This document shows, in pieces, positions 1 through 8,121 of a DNA stretch of 41,298 nt. A program made the position numbers and the translations under genes. The notes under the pieces are model-generated. The model saw only the letters and a list, made by a program, of their open reading frames with translations, searched no databases and was not told where the DNA came from. Numbering within the stretch: position 1 is the first letter of the stretch; each line of letters starts with the position of its first letter. This DNA is from an uncultured Bacillaceae bacterium (GTDB lineage Bacteria; Bacillota; Bacilli; Bacillales; Cytobacillaceae): assembly GCA_937995745.1 (NCBI GenBank), contig CALKIU010000064.1, positions 1 to 41,298 of the forward strand, read 5' to 3'.

Positions 1-16
1 CTTCATAAACGGCAAA

Positions 17-955
17 TTATTTGATGGCCTTTTCAATTTCCGAAACCATTTCCGCAACGGATGTCAAGCCGCCGCCGGACAAATACCAGTAATCGGGATT
101 TAAATAAACGATATTCCCGTTTTTATAGGCGGTTGTATTTTTCACCAATTTCGTTTCGACAATTTCTTCAGCCGATGACTGGTTCGTAATGGCGGCGCCC
201 CTGTCTATGACAAACAAGTAATCAGGGTTTTTCTCGGCAATATATTCCGGAGAAATATTTTGCCCGTGGGTGGAAACGGCAATGTTTTCATCGGCCGCCG
301 GAATGCCGAATTCGTCATGTATCAATCCGAATCTGGAACCCGGCCCGTAAGCGCTGATATTTCCCTCATTAGCAAGGATGATGAGCGCTTTTCCTTTTGT
401 TTCCTTCGCTTTTTCCTTAACAGCGGCGATTCTCTCATCAATGGCCGCCAATTTTTCCTCTATTTCTTGCTCTTTCTCAAAGATTTTTCCGATTGTTTTC
501 ATGTTTTCTTTAAAAGACTCCATGTAATGGGCCGTATCAAGTTCCATGTAAAGGGTCGGACCGATTTTCGTAAACTCGTCGTACAGCTCCATTTGCCGGG
601 CCGAGACAATTATCAGATCGGGGTTGATTTCAGCAATTTTCTCAAAATCCGGCTCCTTTAAGCTGCCGACGTTGATGTACTTTTTATCTTTAAATTTTTC
701 CAAATATGAAGGTATCGTCGCTTTCGGAAGGGCGGTAATGTCAATGCCCAGCGCATCCAGGGAATCGAGAATGCCAAAATCAAAAACAACAATTTTTTCG
801 GGATTTTTCTCAATCTTTGTTTCACCCAATTTATGCTTGACCGTAATCGTTTCTTTCATGTCACCGCTTTCGTCTTTGCTTTCATCGGCACCGCAGCCGG
901 CCGCAAAAACAGCCATCACGGCGACAAGGAAAAACAACAAGAACTTTCTTGGCAT
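17..955 (-). CDS. yclQ: Iron-siderophore ABC transporter substrate-binding lipoprotein (YclQ-like)
   Basis: Extracytoplasmic binding protein of an iron-siderophore importer; the B. subtilis counterpart YclQ binds petrobactin. The N-terminus has a lysine/arginine start, a hydrophobic stretch and a lipobox ending AAGC, with the lipidated Cys at about residue 21, so the protein is anchored to the outer face of the membrane. The rest reads as a periplasmic-binding fold (FatB/CeuE type) with the usual phrases on 'working out the substrate protein' (IVVFDFGILDSLDALG; YLNPDYWYLSGGG near the end). I start at the ATG at 955 (312 residues). The upstream GTG at 964 lies inside the AGAGGTG ribosome site and is unlikely to be used. 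It is the last gene of yclNOPQ, 52 bases after the ATPase gene. Ligand identity is inferred from operon order. Confidence 0.9.
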   Translation of the reverse strand: MPRKFLLFFLVAVMAVFAAGCGADESKDESGDMKETITVKHKLGETKIEKNPEKIVVFDFGILDSLDALGIDITALPKATIPSYLEKFKDKKYINVGSLKEPDFEKIAEINPDLIIVSARQMELYDEFTKIGPTLYMELDTAHYMESFKENMKTIGKIFEKEQEIEEKLAAIDERIAAVKEKAKETKGKALIILANEGNISAYGPGSRFGLIHDEFGIPAADENIAVSTHGQNISPEYIAEKNPDYLFVIDRGAAITNQSSAEEIVETKLVKNTTAYKNGNIVYLNPDYWYLSGGGLTSVAEMVSEIEKAIK

Positions 956-1016
956 CGTGTTCACCTCTGTCTTTCTGTTTTGTACGCAACAATCACCGGC
1001 CGGGCGAGGAAACGGT

Positions 1017-1775
1017 TTATGCGTAATAGAGACAATATCTCCGTTTATTCTCCTCGCGCACGGTGAAGTCCATATCGTAAATCTCTTTCAGCACTTCAGG
1101 AGTAATGACCTCGGTCGTCAATCCTTCTTTTACCACCTTGCCGTCTTTCAGGGCGACTATATAGTCGGAATAGCAGGCGGCAAAATTTATATCATGAATG
1201 ACAATCACAACCGTTTTGCCCATCTCGTCAACGAGCCGTCTCAATACTTTCATGATTTGCACCGAATGTTTCATGTCCAGGTTGTTGAGCGGTTCATCGA
1301 GAAGAATGTAATCCGTGTCCTGGGCAATGACCATGGCGATAAAGGCCCTTTGCTTTTGCCCGCCGCTCAACTGCTCGATATACTTATGCTGGATGTCTTC
1401 CAGCTCCATATATTGAATCGCTTTATCGACAACTTCCCAATCTTCTTTCGTCAACCGCCCCTGCGAATAAGGGAAGCGGCCGAAAGAAACGAGTTCGCGG
1501 ACCGTCAAACGCAAATTAATGAAATTGGACTGTTTTAAAATCGAAATTTTCTTTGCCAGTTCATTGCTTTTGACGGTGCTGATTTCCCGGTTGTCGATAA
1601 TGACCTCGCCGCTGTCCCGGTCAATCAACCGGCTGACCATGGACAACAAGGTGCTTTTTCCCGCTCCGTTCGGCCCGATAAACGATGTGATTGTCCCTTT
1701 TTTAATTTTCACGGAAACATCTTGAACAACATATTTATCCCCGTATTTCTTTGAAAGGTTTTTAACGATTACCAT
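1017..1775 (-). CDS. yclP: Iron-siderophore ABC transporter ATP-binding protein (YclP-like)
   Basis: Cytoplasmic ATPase subunit that powers siderophore import through the two permeases encoded just upstream. The sequence shows a Walker A GPNGAGKST at residues 34-42, the ABC signature LSGGQKQR, a Walker B ending YILLDEPLNNLD, and an H-loop VIVIHDINFA. The length of 252 residues matches B. subtilis YclP. Its start overlaps the end of the yclO gene by seven bases, so the two are translationally coupled. No odd residues were seen. Confidence 0.93.
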   Translation of the reverse strand: MVIVKNLSKKYGDKYVVQDVSVKIKKGTITSFIGPNGAGKSTLLSMVSRLIDRDSGEVIIDNREISTVKSNELAKKISILKQSNFINLRLTVRELVSFGRFPYSQGRLTKEDWEVVDKAIQYMELEDIQHKYIEQLSGGQKQRAFIAMVIAQDTDYILLDEPLNNLDMKHSVQIMKVLRRLVDEMGKTVVIVIHDINFAACYSDYIVALKDGKVVKEGLTTEVITPEVLKEIYDMDFTVREENKRRYCLYYA

Positions 1776-2722
1776 GATTTACTCTCCTTTAACAGAAGAT
1801 ATATGAAATACACCCCGCCGACAAAGTTGATAATGACGGCCAGCGGCGTGGAGAAAACAAAAACCTTTTCAACGATAAACTGGCCGCCGACCAAGACGAC
1901 GATGCTGATTAACATGGCTCCGACGATCAAATAACTGTGACGGTATGTTTTAAAAAGTTCATAAGCCACATTGGCCACCAGGAGACCGAGAAACGTGATC
2001 GGTCCGACAAGGGCGGTCGCCACGGAAATGAGAACGGCGACCAGAAACAGCAGCCTTTTCGCCACCGCATCATATTCCACGCCCAAATTGATGGCGTGAT
2101 CCTTCCCCAAAGCAAGCACATCCATGTATTTATACAAGCGCGCAAAATAAAGCGAAACAAGAACGATCGTCAGGAAAGCGGCAAACAATAAGTCGGTGTT
2201 GATATTGTTAAAGCTGGCAAACATCGTGTCCTGGACAATCATGAATTCATTCGGATCAATGAGGACCTGCATAAAAGATGACAAACTGTCGAAAAAGGTC
2301 CCAAAAATGATCCCCACCAACAAGAGCAAGTGAATGTTATGATTCCCTTCCCGCTTAAACAGAAATTTATACAACAATGCGGCGAAAAGAATCATCATTC
2401 CGACGGATAACAAAAAGTTTACGTTGGCATTCGTGATGAAAAAGCTCGTAGACCCGAAGACGTAAATCAGGAATGTTTGAATCAACAAATATAATGAATC
2501 CAAGCCGATGATGCTCGGCGTTAAAATACGATTGTTCGTAATCGTTTGAAAAATGACGGTGGAAAATGCAATGGCGCTTCCTGTAAAAATAATCGCCAGT
2601 ACCTTTTGCATCCGCCTCGGCAAAATATAGCCCCAATTTGAGCCTATATCGTAAAAAACGAACAATGCTGCCAATATCACTGCGCCGGCTGCCAAAATAG
2701 CAATTTTTGTTTTATTACTCAT
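1769..2722 (-). CDS. yclO: Iron-siderophore ABC transporter permease (YclO-like)
   Basis: One half of the membrane channel of the siderophore importer (FecCD/BtuC family). At 317 residues it is almost all hydrophobic, with about 9-10 predicted transmembrane segments and the family phrase GPITFLGLLVANVAYELF in the C-terminal half, which contacts the ATPase. It overlaps yclN by eight bases and yclP by seven, so the three genes form one tightly coupled transcript. It pairs with YclN as a heterodimer, as known for yclNO in B. subtilis. Confidence 0.92.
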   Translation of the reverse strand: MSNKTKIAILAAGAVILAALFVFYDIGSNWGYILPRRMQKVLAIIFTGSAIAFSTVIFQTITNNRILTPSIIGLDSLYLLIQTFLIYVFGSTSFFITNANVNFLLSVGMMILFAALLYKFLFKREGNHNIHLLLLVGIIFGTFFDSLSSFMQVLIDPNEFMIVQDTMFASFNNINTDLLFAAFLTIVLVSLYFARLYKYMDVLALGKDHAINLGVEYDAVAKRLLFLVAVLISVATALVGPITFLGLLVANVAYELFKTYRHSYLIVGAMLISIVVLVGGQFIVEKVFVFSTPLAVIINFVGGVYFIYLLLKESKSW

Positions 2723-3665
2723 AGGCCTTTCTCCTCAAGATCAAGTACAAGAACACTCCGCTGCCGATGACGCCGACGGTGACACCGATGGCGATCTCAT
2801 ACGGATAAATGATGACGCGGCCGAAAATATCACAGGCCAGAACGAAGACAGCACCCAAAAGCGCAGTGTGGGACAACGTGTTTTTTAAATTATCGCCGAG
2901 ATACATGGCAACGATATTCGGAACAATCAATCCCAAAAACGGGAGCATTCCAACCGTCAAAACGACAATCGATGTGATCATGGCTACAATGATTAAGCCG
3001 GTATTGACAACCCGCTTATAGTTCAAGCCCAAATTGGTGGAAAACTCTTCGCCCAGACCGGCAATCGTAAATTTGTTCGCATACAGCCAGGCGATAATGA
3101 GCAGCGGGATGCTCAAATATAACAGCTCATACCGGCCTTGAATCATCATGGCGAAATTCCCCTGCAGCCAAGAAGACATATTTTGAATGAGTTCATATTT
3201 GTAAGCAAAAAACGTGGTCACCGAGCCGATGATATTTCCAAACATAATTCCGACAAGCGGAACAAAGATCACATCTTTAAATTTGATCCGTTCCAAAATT
3301 TTCATAAAAATAAATGTGCCCAACAACGCAAACGCAAAAGCGACCAAAACCTTTACAAATGGACTGGCTGAAGCAAACAGCAGCATTGAAATGAGGATTC
3401 CGAACCTGGCCGAGTCCATCGTTCCGGCGGTCGTCGGAGATACGAACCTGTTTCTTGTCAGCTGCTGCATAATGAGCCCCGCTATGCTCATGCTGGCGCC
3501 TGCCAAAATAATGCTCATCAGGCGCGGAAACCGGCTCACCCACATGACCTGAATCTGTTCATCAGTCAAATGGAATATATCTAAAGGCGATATATCTTTA
3601 ACACCTACAAAAAGTGAAATGAACGATAAGATGATTAATGCGATGACCAGGTAGATTCTTTTCAT
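2715..3665 (-). CDS. yclN: Iron-siderophore ABC transporter permease (YclN-like)
   Basis: First gene of the importer operon and the second FecCD-type permease subunit. Visible marks are MSIAGLIMQQLTRNRFVSPTT near residue 60, typical of FecCD proteins, and LPFLGLIVPNIVAMYLGDN in the C-terminal half. I start at the ATG at 3665, which has GGAAAGAG nine bases upstream and gives 316 residues, the length I recall for B. subtilis YclN. An in-frame TTG at 3707 would add 14 residues but has no good ribosome site. A Fur-type promoter lies about 200 bases upstream. Confidence 0.92.
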   Translation of the reverse strand: MKRIYLVIALIILSFISLFVGVKDISPLDIFHLTDEQIQVMWVSRFPRLMSIILAGASMSIAGLIMQQLTRNRFVSPTTAGTMDSARFGILISMLLFASASPFVKVLVAFAFALLGTFIFMKILERIKFKDVIFVPLVGIMFGNIIGSVTTFFAYKYELIQNMSSWLQGNFAMMIQGRYELLYLSIPLLIIAWLYANKFTIAGLGEEFSTNLGLNYKRVVNTGLIIVAMITSIVVLTVGMLPFLGLIVPNIVAMYLGDNLKNTLSHTALLGAVFVLACDIFGRVIIYPYEIAIGVTVGVIGSGVFLYLILRRKAYE

Positions 3666-3722
3666 GTTCTCATACTCTTTCCAAATGTTATGTAAAAAAT
3701 GTTTCAATTATAATTCTCTAAT

Positions 3723-3737
3723 TGAAAATAATTATCA
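3723..3737 (-). promoter_or_regulatory. Candidate Fur box in the yclN leader
   Basis: The 15-mer TGAAAATAATTATCA differs by one base from the Bacillus 7-1-7 Fur consensus TGATAATNATTATCA. It lies in the leader of the siderophore operon, about 60 bases before the yclN start. Probably a secondary site to the one overlapping the promoter. Confidence 0.6.
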
Positions 3738-3843
3738 ATTACACATAAAAAAATAATTCCTTCATATTATTGGAAACCGCCATTTCCGGCCGCTTCGCCG
3801 TAATAGAAAGGAAATATTGAAATGAACTGCTAAATATTCTATA

Positions 3844-3896
3844 ATTGAGAACCGTTCTCTATTATGATGATAACGATTCTCATTATCTTTTGTCAA
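3844..3896 (-). promoter_or_regulatory. Fur-controlled promoter of the yclNOPQ operon
   Basis: On the minus strand a -35 TTGACA (3891-3896), an 18-base spacer and a -10 TATCAT (3867-3872) form a sigma-A type promoter. It is covered by a 19-base element at 3869-3887 that matches 17 of 19 positions of the classical Fur box GATAATGATTATCATTATC. A further Fur-like inverted repeat (TGAGAAC-C-GTTCTCT, about 3845-3859) follows just downstream of the -10. Iron-loaded Fur would therefore block both -10 and start site. The leader to yclN is about 190 bases. Confidence 0.8.
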
Positions 3897-4530
3897 CCCT
3901 TTAATAGATAAAGAACATATTTATCTTATAAAAGTTCATTGTTTATTCACAAACGGAGGCGAAAGTCCTTGTCCTGTCCGCAGGAAATATTCCTTTATGA
4001 CAAGGTATAAAGATTCGGATAGCAGGATGTTTCAGACAATTCAGTCATTTATTGAAAAAATACTGCCGGAAAATAGCAAATTCATAAGACTTTTAAACTA
4101 ATTTCACAATAAGCGCTTAAAATTCAGCCGACTTCCGCAAAAAGACTCGGCAAAGAGTAAAATACTATTTATGCAAAACTGTTTGTCTTTCCGTTCGCAA
4201 ACCACATGATGGCGGACAGGCGCTTTTAGCTTTGTAGCTTTGGCCCAAAGGCCCGGAAAGCGGCAACACTGTGATGATTTCGCGCCAAGAATACACATCT
4301 TTGATTCATATCTAAGGCAAAACGCTTTCGCTGTCAAACCATTTGCTCACTGTCCGCCAAACCTTCCGGACATTTGCCGGAAGCGGGGGTGAAACGCGGC
4401 AAAGGACGTTGACATCATTTCATGTTCCTTTTCCGCGTTTCTTCAAACAAAGCTGCCGCAAAAAAGAGAAACCACGAATAGTTTATCTGATTAAAGACGT
4501 TCGGCGAGTGACCTATATCACCGTTCTGGC
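3897..4530. other. Gene-poor stretch, possibly decayed mobile DNA
   Basis: No convincing gene. A 34-codon reading frame on the plus strand (ATG at about 3996, TAA ending about 4100) has natural-looking composition (FIEKILPENSKFIRLL) and could be a leftover of a longer protein. It has no good ribosome site of its own. A short frame starting TTG after GGAGG at about 3955 ends after 13 codons. I do not recognise either. The 84-codon frame at 4343-4597 runs through the short repeats and looks like chance. Confidence 0.35.
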
Positions 4531-4620
4531 GATTTTTCCGGTTTTACTGGCGAATTTTTTAAATACTGGCGAAAATCTCCATTTACTGGTGGTTTAGCCC
4601 CATTTACTGGCGAATCCGCT
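4521..4620. repeat. Five direct repeats of (T)TTACTGGCGAA, about 20 bases apart
   Basis: The core CTGGCGA or CTGGTGG occurs at about 4526, 4547, 4566, 4586 and 4607, usually preceded by TTTA or ATA and followed by A. Spacing is 19-21 bases. Arrays of short repeats like this are found inside the ends of IS21-family elements, where transposase binds. No istA/istB gene is left nearby, so this would be a solo end. Identification with IS21 is inference. Confidence 0.55.
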
Positions 4621-4632
4621 TTTCCCAATCGG

Positions 4633-4658
4633 AAAGGGCGGCCCAAAAGCCGCCCTTT
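4633..4658 (-). terminator. Hairpin downstream of copA
   Basis: Ten-base-pair stem AAAGGGCGGC / GCCGCCCTTT around a six-base loop, 46 bases past the copA stop. The following T-run is short (TTTCC on the minus strand), so termination strength is uncertain, but position fits the end of the copper operon. Confidence 0.55.
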
Positions 4659-4703
4659 ACCGATCTTCAACAGCCTGTGCTATGACTCTTGCAATCCGGT
4701 ACA

Positions 4704-7112
4704 TTACAATTTTACCCGCTGCAATCTCAACGCGTTCAACACGACGGATACCGAGCTGAAGGCCATGGCGGCCCCGGCAATCCACGGAGCGAGGAACCCC
4801 ATGGCGGCAATGGGAATGCCGACCGTATTGTAACCGAACGCCCAGAACAAGTTCTGCTTGATGTTGCGCATCGTCTTATGGCTCATATAGATGGCGTCGG
4901 CAATGCTGTTCAAATCGCCGCGGATGAGGGTGATATCGGCCGCTTCCATGGCCACATCCGTCCCCGTCCCGATCGCCATGCCGATATCGGCAACGGCAAG
5001 GGCGGGAGCGTCATTAATCCCGTCGCCGACCATGGCCACCTTTTTGCCCTCGCTTTGCAATTTTTTGATTTCCCGCGCTTTTCCTTCCGGAAGCACTTCG
5101 GCAATGACGCGGTCAATACCGGCCTGGTCGGCAATGGCCCGGGCCGTTTCTTTATTGTCGCCGGTAATCATGATTACCTCAAGACCCAGCCCTTTCAGGC
5201 GGGCGACGGCTTCTTTCGACGTTTCCTTAATCGTGTCGGCAACGGCAAGAATTCCGGCAAACTTGCCGTCAACGGCGACGATCATTGCTGTCTTGCCTTG
5301 CCGCTCAAGAGTTTCCATTTTTTCGCCGACGCCGTCAATAGGAATATTTTCGCGGGCCATCAACCTTCTCGTTCCAATGTAAATTTCCCTTCCATCGATG
5401 ACGGCGCGCACTCCGTAACCGGGAATGGCCGCAAATTCTTCCGCTTCTTTTAAAGCAATGCCCCTGCTTTCGATTCCGGCGACGATCGCTTTGGCAAGGG
5501 GATGCTCCGATTTTTTCTCCGCACTGCCGGCAAGAACCAGCAGCTCCTCTTCATCCCAGCTTTCCGCCGGGAATACGTCCGTCAATTCCGGCGTTCCGTT
5601 CGTCACCGTTCCCGTCTTGTCAAGAACAACCGTCGTGACGCGGTGAGTCAATTCCAAATGCTCCCCGCCTTTAAAAAGAATTCCGTATTCCGCCGCCCGT
5701 CCCGAGCCGGCCATGATGGACGTGGGAGTGGCCAGCCCGAGAGCGCACGGACAGGCAATGACGAGTACGGCAATCATGCTTTCCAATGCCGCGGCAAAAT
5801 TGCCCGGCGAAACGACGACATACCAGATGATGAAAGTAACCAAGGCGATGGCAACAACCACCGGGACAAAGACACCGGAAATTTTATCCGCCAACCGTTG
5901 AATCGGCGCTTTTGAACCTTGGGCTTCTTCCACAACTTTAATTATTTGCGCAAGGGCGGTATCTTTGCCGACCTTTGTCGCCTTCACCCGCAAGAAGCCG
6001 TGTTTGTTGATCGTGGCGCCGACGACCTCGTCCCCCGGCCCTTTATCAACGGGTATGCTTTCGCCGGTCAGCATCGATTCGTCAACGGCCGATTGTCCCT
6101 CCAAAATCACGCCGTCAACGGGAATTTTCTCCCCCGGCTTCACATGGAAAATGTCTCCGACGACCACTTCTTCCAAAGGAATTTCCTTTATTTCTCCGTT
6201 CCGCTCGACAACAGCCGTTTTGGCGCGGAGTCCCATCAGTTTTCTGATCGCCTCGGAAGAACGGCCCTTTGCTTTTGCCTCGAGCAGCTTGCCCAGCAAA
6301 ATCAAAGTGATGAGAATTGCACTCGTTTCATAATAAAGATCGACGCTTTCCCCACTTCCCAATGATTTGAGAGATAAATAGAGACTGTAAAAATAAGCGG
6401 CCGACGTTCCCAGAGCGACGAGCACATCCATATTGGCGCTCTTATTTTTCAACGCTTTGTATGCGCCGATATAAAACTGGCTCCCGATGACAAACTGCAC
6501 CGGCGTGACGAGGGCAAATTGAACCCACGGATTCATTAAAACGCCGGGAACGTAAATAAACGATGTAAAACTGAAATGGGCGAACATCGTCCACAAAAGG
6601 GGGAATGACAAAATTGCGGCGGCAATGAATTTTCTCTTTTGAATGTTGATTTCCCTTTGCCGGGGATCGATCCCCTCTTTCCGGGCTTCTTCCGGCAATG
6701 AAGCCCCGTAGCCGAGAGACTGAATCTTTTTGATGATATCTTCTTTTGAAACTTCCAAAGGATTGTATTCAACCGTCGCTTTTTCCAAAGCAAGGTTGAC
6801 GGTCGCCTGGTTGATTCCGTTCATCCTGCCCAAAACTTTTTCGATGCGCGCCGAACAAGCGGCGCAAGTCATTCCCGTTATATCGAGATCCACTTTCTCC
6901 GTGACGACGTCGTAGCCGAGATCGCGGATCTTTTTTTGAATGTCTTCAACACTTACCACGGCCGGATCGAAGGTGATCATGGATTTTTCCAAAGCCAGAT
7001 TGACGGTGGCCCGCTCGATGCCGTCCATTTTATTTAGCACCCGCTCAATTCTGGACGAGCAGGCGGCGCAAGTCATCCCCGTGATTTGCAGTGTTGTTTC
7101 CTTGGTGCTCAT
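4704..7112 (-). CDS. copA: Copper-exporting P1B-type ATPase CopA
   Basis: Pumps Cu+ out of the cytoplasm at the cost of ATP. Two N-terminal heavy-metal domains each carry GMTCAAC (residues 12-18 and 80-86) that accept Cu+ from CopZ. After several membrane helices come the actuator TGES (about 349-352), the CPC metal site in ACPCALGLATPTS (CPC 454-456) and the phosphorylation site DKTGT with Asp498. The nucleotide domain has the GDGINDAPALA hinge near the C-terminus. The length of 802 residues equals that of B. subtilis CopA. The ATG at 7112 has GAGGGGAG upstream. A CsoR-like operator sits immediately before it, so it can be transcribed apart from csoR-copZ. Confidence 0.97.
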   Translation of the reverse strand: MSTKETTLQITGMTCAACSSRIERVLNKMDGIERATVNLALEKSMITFDPAVVSVEDIQKKIRDLGYDVVTEKVDLDITGMTCAACSARIEKVLGRMNGINQATVNLALEKATVEYNPLEVSKEDIIKKIQSLGYGASLPEEARKEGIDPRQREINIQKRKFIAAAILSFPLLWTMFAHFSFTSFIYVPGVLMNPWVQFALVTPVQFVIGSQFYIGAYKALKNKSANMDVLVALGTSAAYFYSLYLSLKSLGSGESVDLYYETSAILITLILLGKLLEAKAKGRSSEAIRKLMGLRAKTAVVERNGEIKEIPLEEVVVGDIFHVKPGEKIPVDGVILEGQSAVDESMLTGESIPVDKGPGDEVVGATINKHGFLRVKATKVGKDTALAQIIKVVEEAQGSKAPIQRLADKISGVFVPVVVAIALVTFIIWYVVVSPGNFAAALESMIAVLVIACPCALGLATPTSIMAGSGRAAEYGILFKGGEHLELTHRVTTVVLDKTGTVTNGTPELTDVFPAESWDEEELLVLAGSAEKKSEHPLAKAIVAGIESRGIALKEAEEFAAIPGYGVRAVIDGREIYIGTRRLMARENIPIDGVGEKMETLERQGKTAMIVAVDGKFAGILAVADTIKETSKEAVARLKGLGLEVIMITGDNKETARAIADQAGIDRVIAEVLPEGKAREIKKLQSEGKKVAMVGDGINDAPALAVADIGMAIGTGTDVAMEAADITLIRGDLNSIADAIYMSHKTMRNIKQNLFWAFGYNTVGIPIAAMGFLAPWIAGAAMAFSSVSVVLNALRLQRVKL

Positions 7113-7126
7113 AAAAATCTCCCCTC

Positions 7127-7143
7127 ATACCCCATGCGGGTAT
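7127..7143 (-). promoter_or_regulatory. Second CsoR-type operator, in front of copA
   Basis: A 17-base inverted repeat with arms ATACCC and GGGTAT around a GC-rich centre, the pattern of Cu-responsive CsoR operators. It lies 15 bases before the copA start and after the hairpin terminator behind copZ. Its role as operator is inferred from similarity to the site before csoR. Confidence 0.6.
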
Positions 7144-7154
7144 ATGTTTTAGTT

Positions 7155-7192
7155 GAAAAAGACGTGCCACACATCATTATGTTGAGCACGTC
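7155..7192 (-). terminator. Intrinsic terminator after copZ
   Basis: On the minus strand GACGTGC, an 18-base loop, then GCACGTC followed by TTTTTC. It lies 25 bases past the copZ stop and before the copA operator, so it would uncouple copZ from copA at least in part. Confidence 0.7.
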
Positions 7193-7216
7193 TTCATTTT
7201 TCACGCTGACCGCGGC

Positions 7217-7423
7217 TTATTCCACATCATATCCTTGATCTTCAATCGCTTCTTTGATTTTGTCGATCTGAACGACATTCTCGTCAAATTGTACGGCCAC
7301 TGTGCCCGCTTCAAGATTTACGTCAACTTCTTTCACGCCATCCAAGGCGCCGACGCTGTCTTTGACCGCTTTTACGCAATGATTGCAAGACATGCCTTTC
7401 ACATTCAAGGTAACATTTTCCAT
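7217..7423 (-). CDS. copZ: Copper chaperone CopZ
   Basis: Small cytoplasmic Cu+ carrier that hands copper to CopA and to the CsoR sensor. At 68 residues it is one HMA (ferredoxin-like) domain with the metal motif GMSCNHC near residue 10 and the family ending EDQGYDVE. Two adjacent ATGs exist; the second (7423) stands at a better distance from GAGGG and gives the start MENVTL like B. subtilis CopZ. It follows csoR by 22 bases and is probably on the same transcript. Confidence 0.95.
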   Translation of the reverse strand: MENVTLNVKGMSCNHCVKAVKDSVGALDGVKEVDVNLEAGTVAVQFDENVVQIDKIKEAIEDQGYDVE

Positions 7424-7445
7424 CATGATCCCTCTTTCTGTTCCG

Positions 7446-7799
7446 TTATCTTCTTAATAATTTTTGAATGGTAACCATAAACTCATCAAGAATTTCCGGA
7501 TCGCCTTCCCGGATACGCTCGGCCACACAACTTTTCAAATGTGCCTCAAGGAGCATCCTCGCCACACCGTTCAATGCGGCTTGTGTGGCGGCAATTTGCG
7601 TAATGACGTCATCACAATAAGTGTCTCTTTCTATGAGGCCCTTGATTCCGCGAATTTGCCCTTCTATGCGGTTCAGCCTCACGATAAGATTATGCTTTGT
7701 TTTTTCCGAGTGATGACTTTTCCGGACCGATCCTTCACCTTCTTGACAGCACCGCTCCGCCGCTCGCGGTTGATCGTTCCCCGGACAGTTATTTGTCAT
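7446..7799 (-). CDS. csoR: Copper-sensing transcriptional repressor CsoR
   Basis: DUF156-family helical repressor that leaves its operator when it binds Cu+. The three Cu ligands of the family are present: Cys62 (DTYCDD), His87 and Cys91 (EAHLKSC). The core RLNRIEGQIRGIKGLIE is typical. The N-terminal 30 residues contain three more cysteines and basic residues; such tails vary between species. The 117 residues begin at an ATG with a strong AAGGAGG. It is the first gene of the copper cluster and is likely autoregulated through the operator at 7825-7845. Confidence 0.95.
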   Translation of the reverse strand: MTNNCPGNDQPRAAERCCQEGEGSVRKSHHSEKTKHNLIVRLNRIEGQIRGIKGLIERDTYCDDVITQIAATQAALNGVARMLLEAHLKSCVAERIREGDPEILDEFMVTIQKLLRR

Positions 7800-7820
7800 G
7801 TTAAATCCTCCTTGAGGACC

Positions 7821-7850
7821 ATTATACCATACCCGCCTACCCTATGATAA
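7821..7850 (-). promoter_or_regulatory. csoR promoter with CsoR operator
   Basis: On the minus strand a -35 TTATCA (7845-7850), an 18-base spacer and a perfect -10 TATAAT (7821-7826). The spacer holds TAGGGTAGGCGGGTATGGTA, close to the B. subtilis copZA CsoR operator as I recall it. Repressor bound here would cover the region between -35 and -10. Confidence 0.8.
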
Positions 7851-8121
7851 CAAATATCTTTCAAAAAAAGGGTTTCTTTTACAGGTGTTTCCCCTTTGAG
7901 AATATTTCTCAACCAGTTTCGATTCCATTATACCGCCCCGCTGTATGACAAGCAAAAATCTTGCGCAAAAAAAAGGAAAAACCGAAAAAATCCGCGAAAC
8001 ATTCCGGCTTAATCCGGTTTCAGACCGGGGACGGAGGGAAAGATCCTTCCCGGGAACAATGAAGAAAAAGCGAAAAACGGCTAATATTAATTAAGAAGGC
8101 GGAACAGAAAGGAAGAGAGAA
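7851..8121. other. Intergenic region between csoR and the LiaG-like gene
   Basis: Divergent spacer with no gene. I see only a small inverted repeat GGGAAAGATCCTTCCC near 8037 and a ribosome site GGAAGAGAGAA before the GTG at 8122. No certain promoter for the plus-strand gene. Confidence 0.4.

Noticed and set aside
4343..4597. 84-codon plus-strand frame
   Set aside because: Runs into the CTGGCGA repeat array and resembles no protein; no ribosome site.
4689..6365. Long plus-strand frames opposite copA
   Set aside because: Antisense shadows of a GC-rich conserved gene; no ribosome sites and copA explains the region fully.
7161..7192. GACGTGC ... GCACGTC as a regulatory operator
   Set aside because: The long loop and the TTTTT tail on the coding strand fit an intrinsic terminator better.
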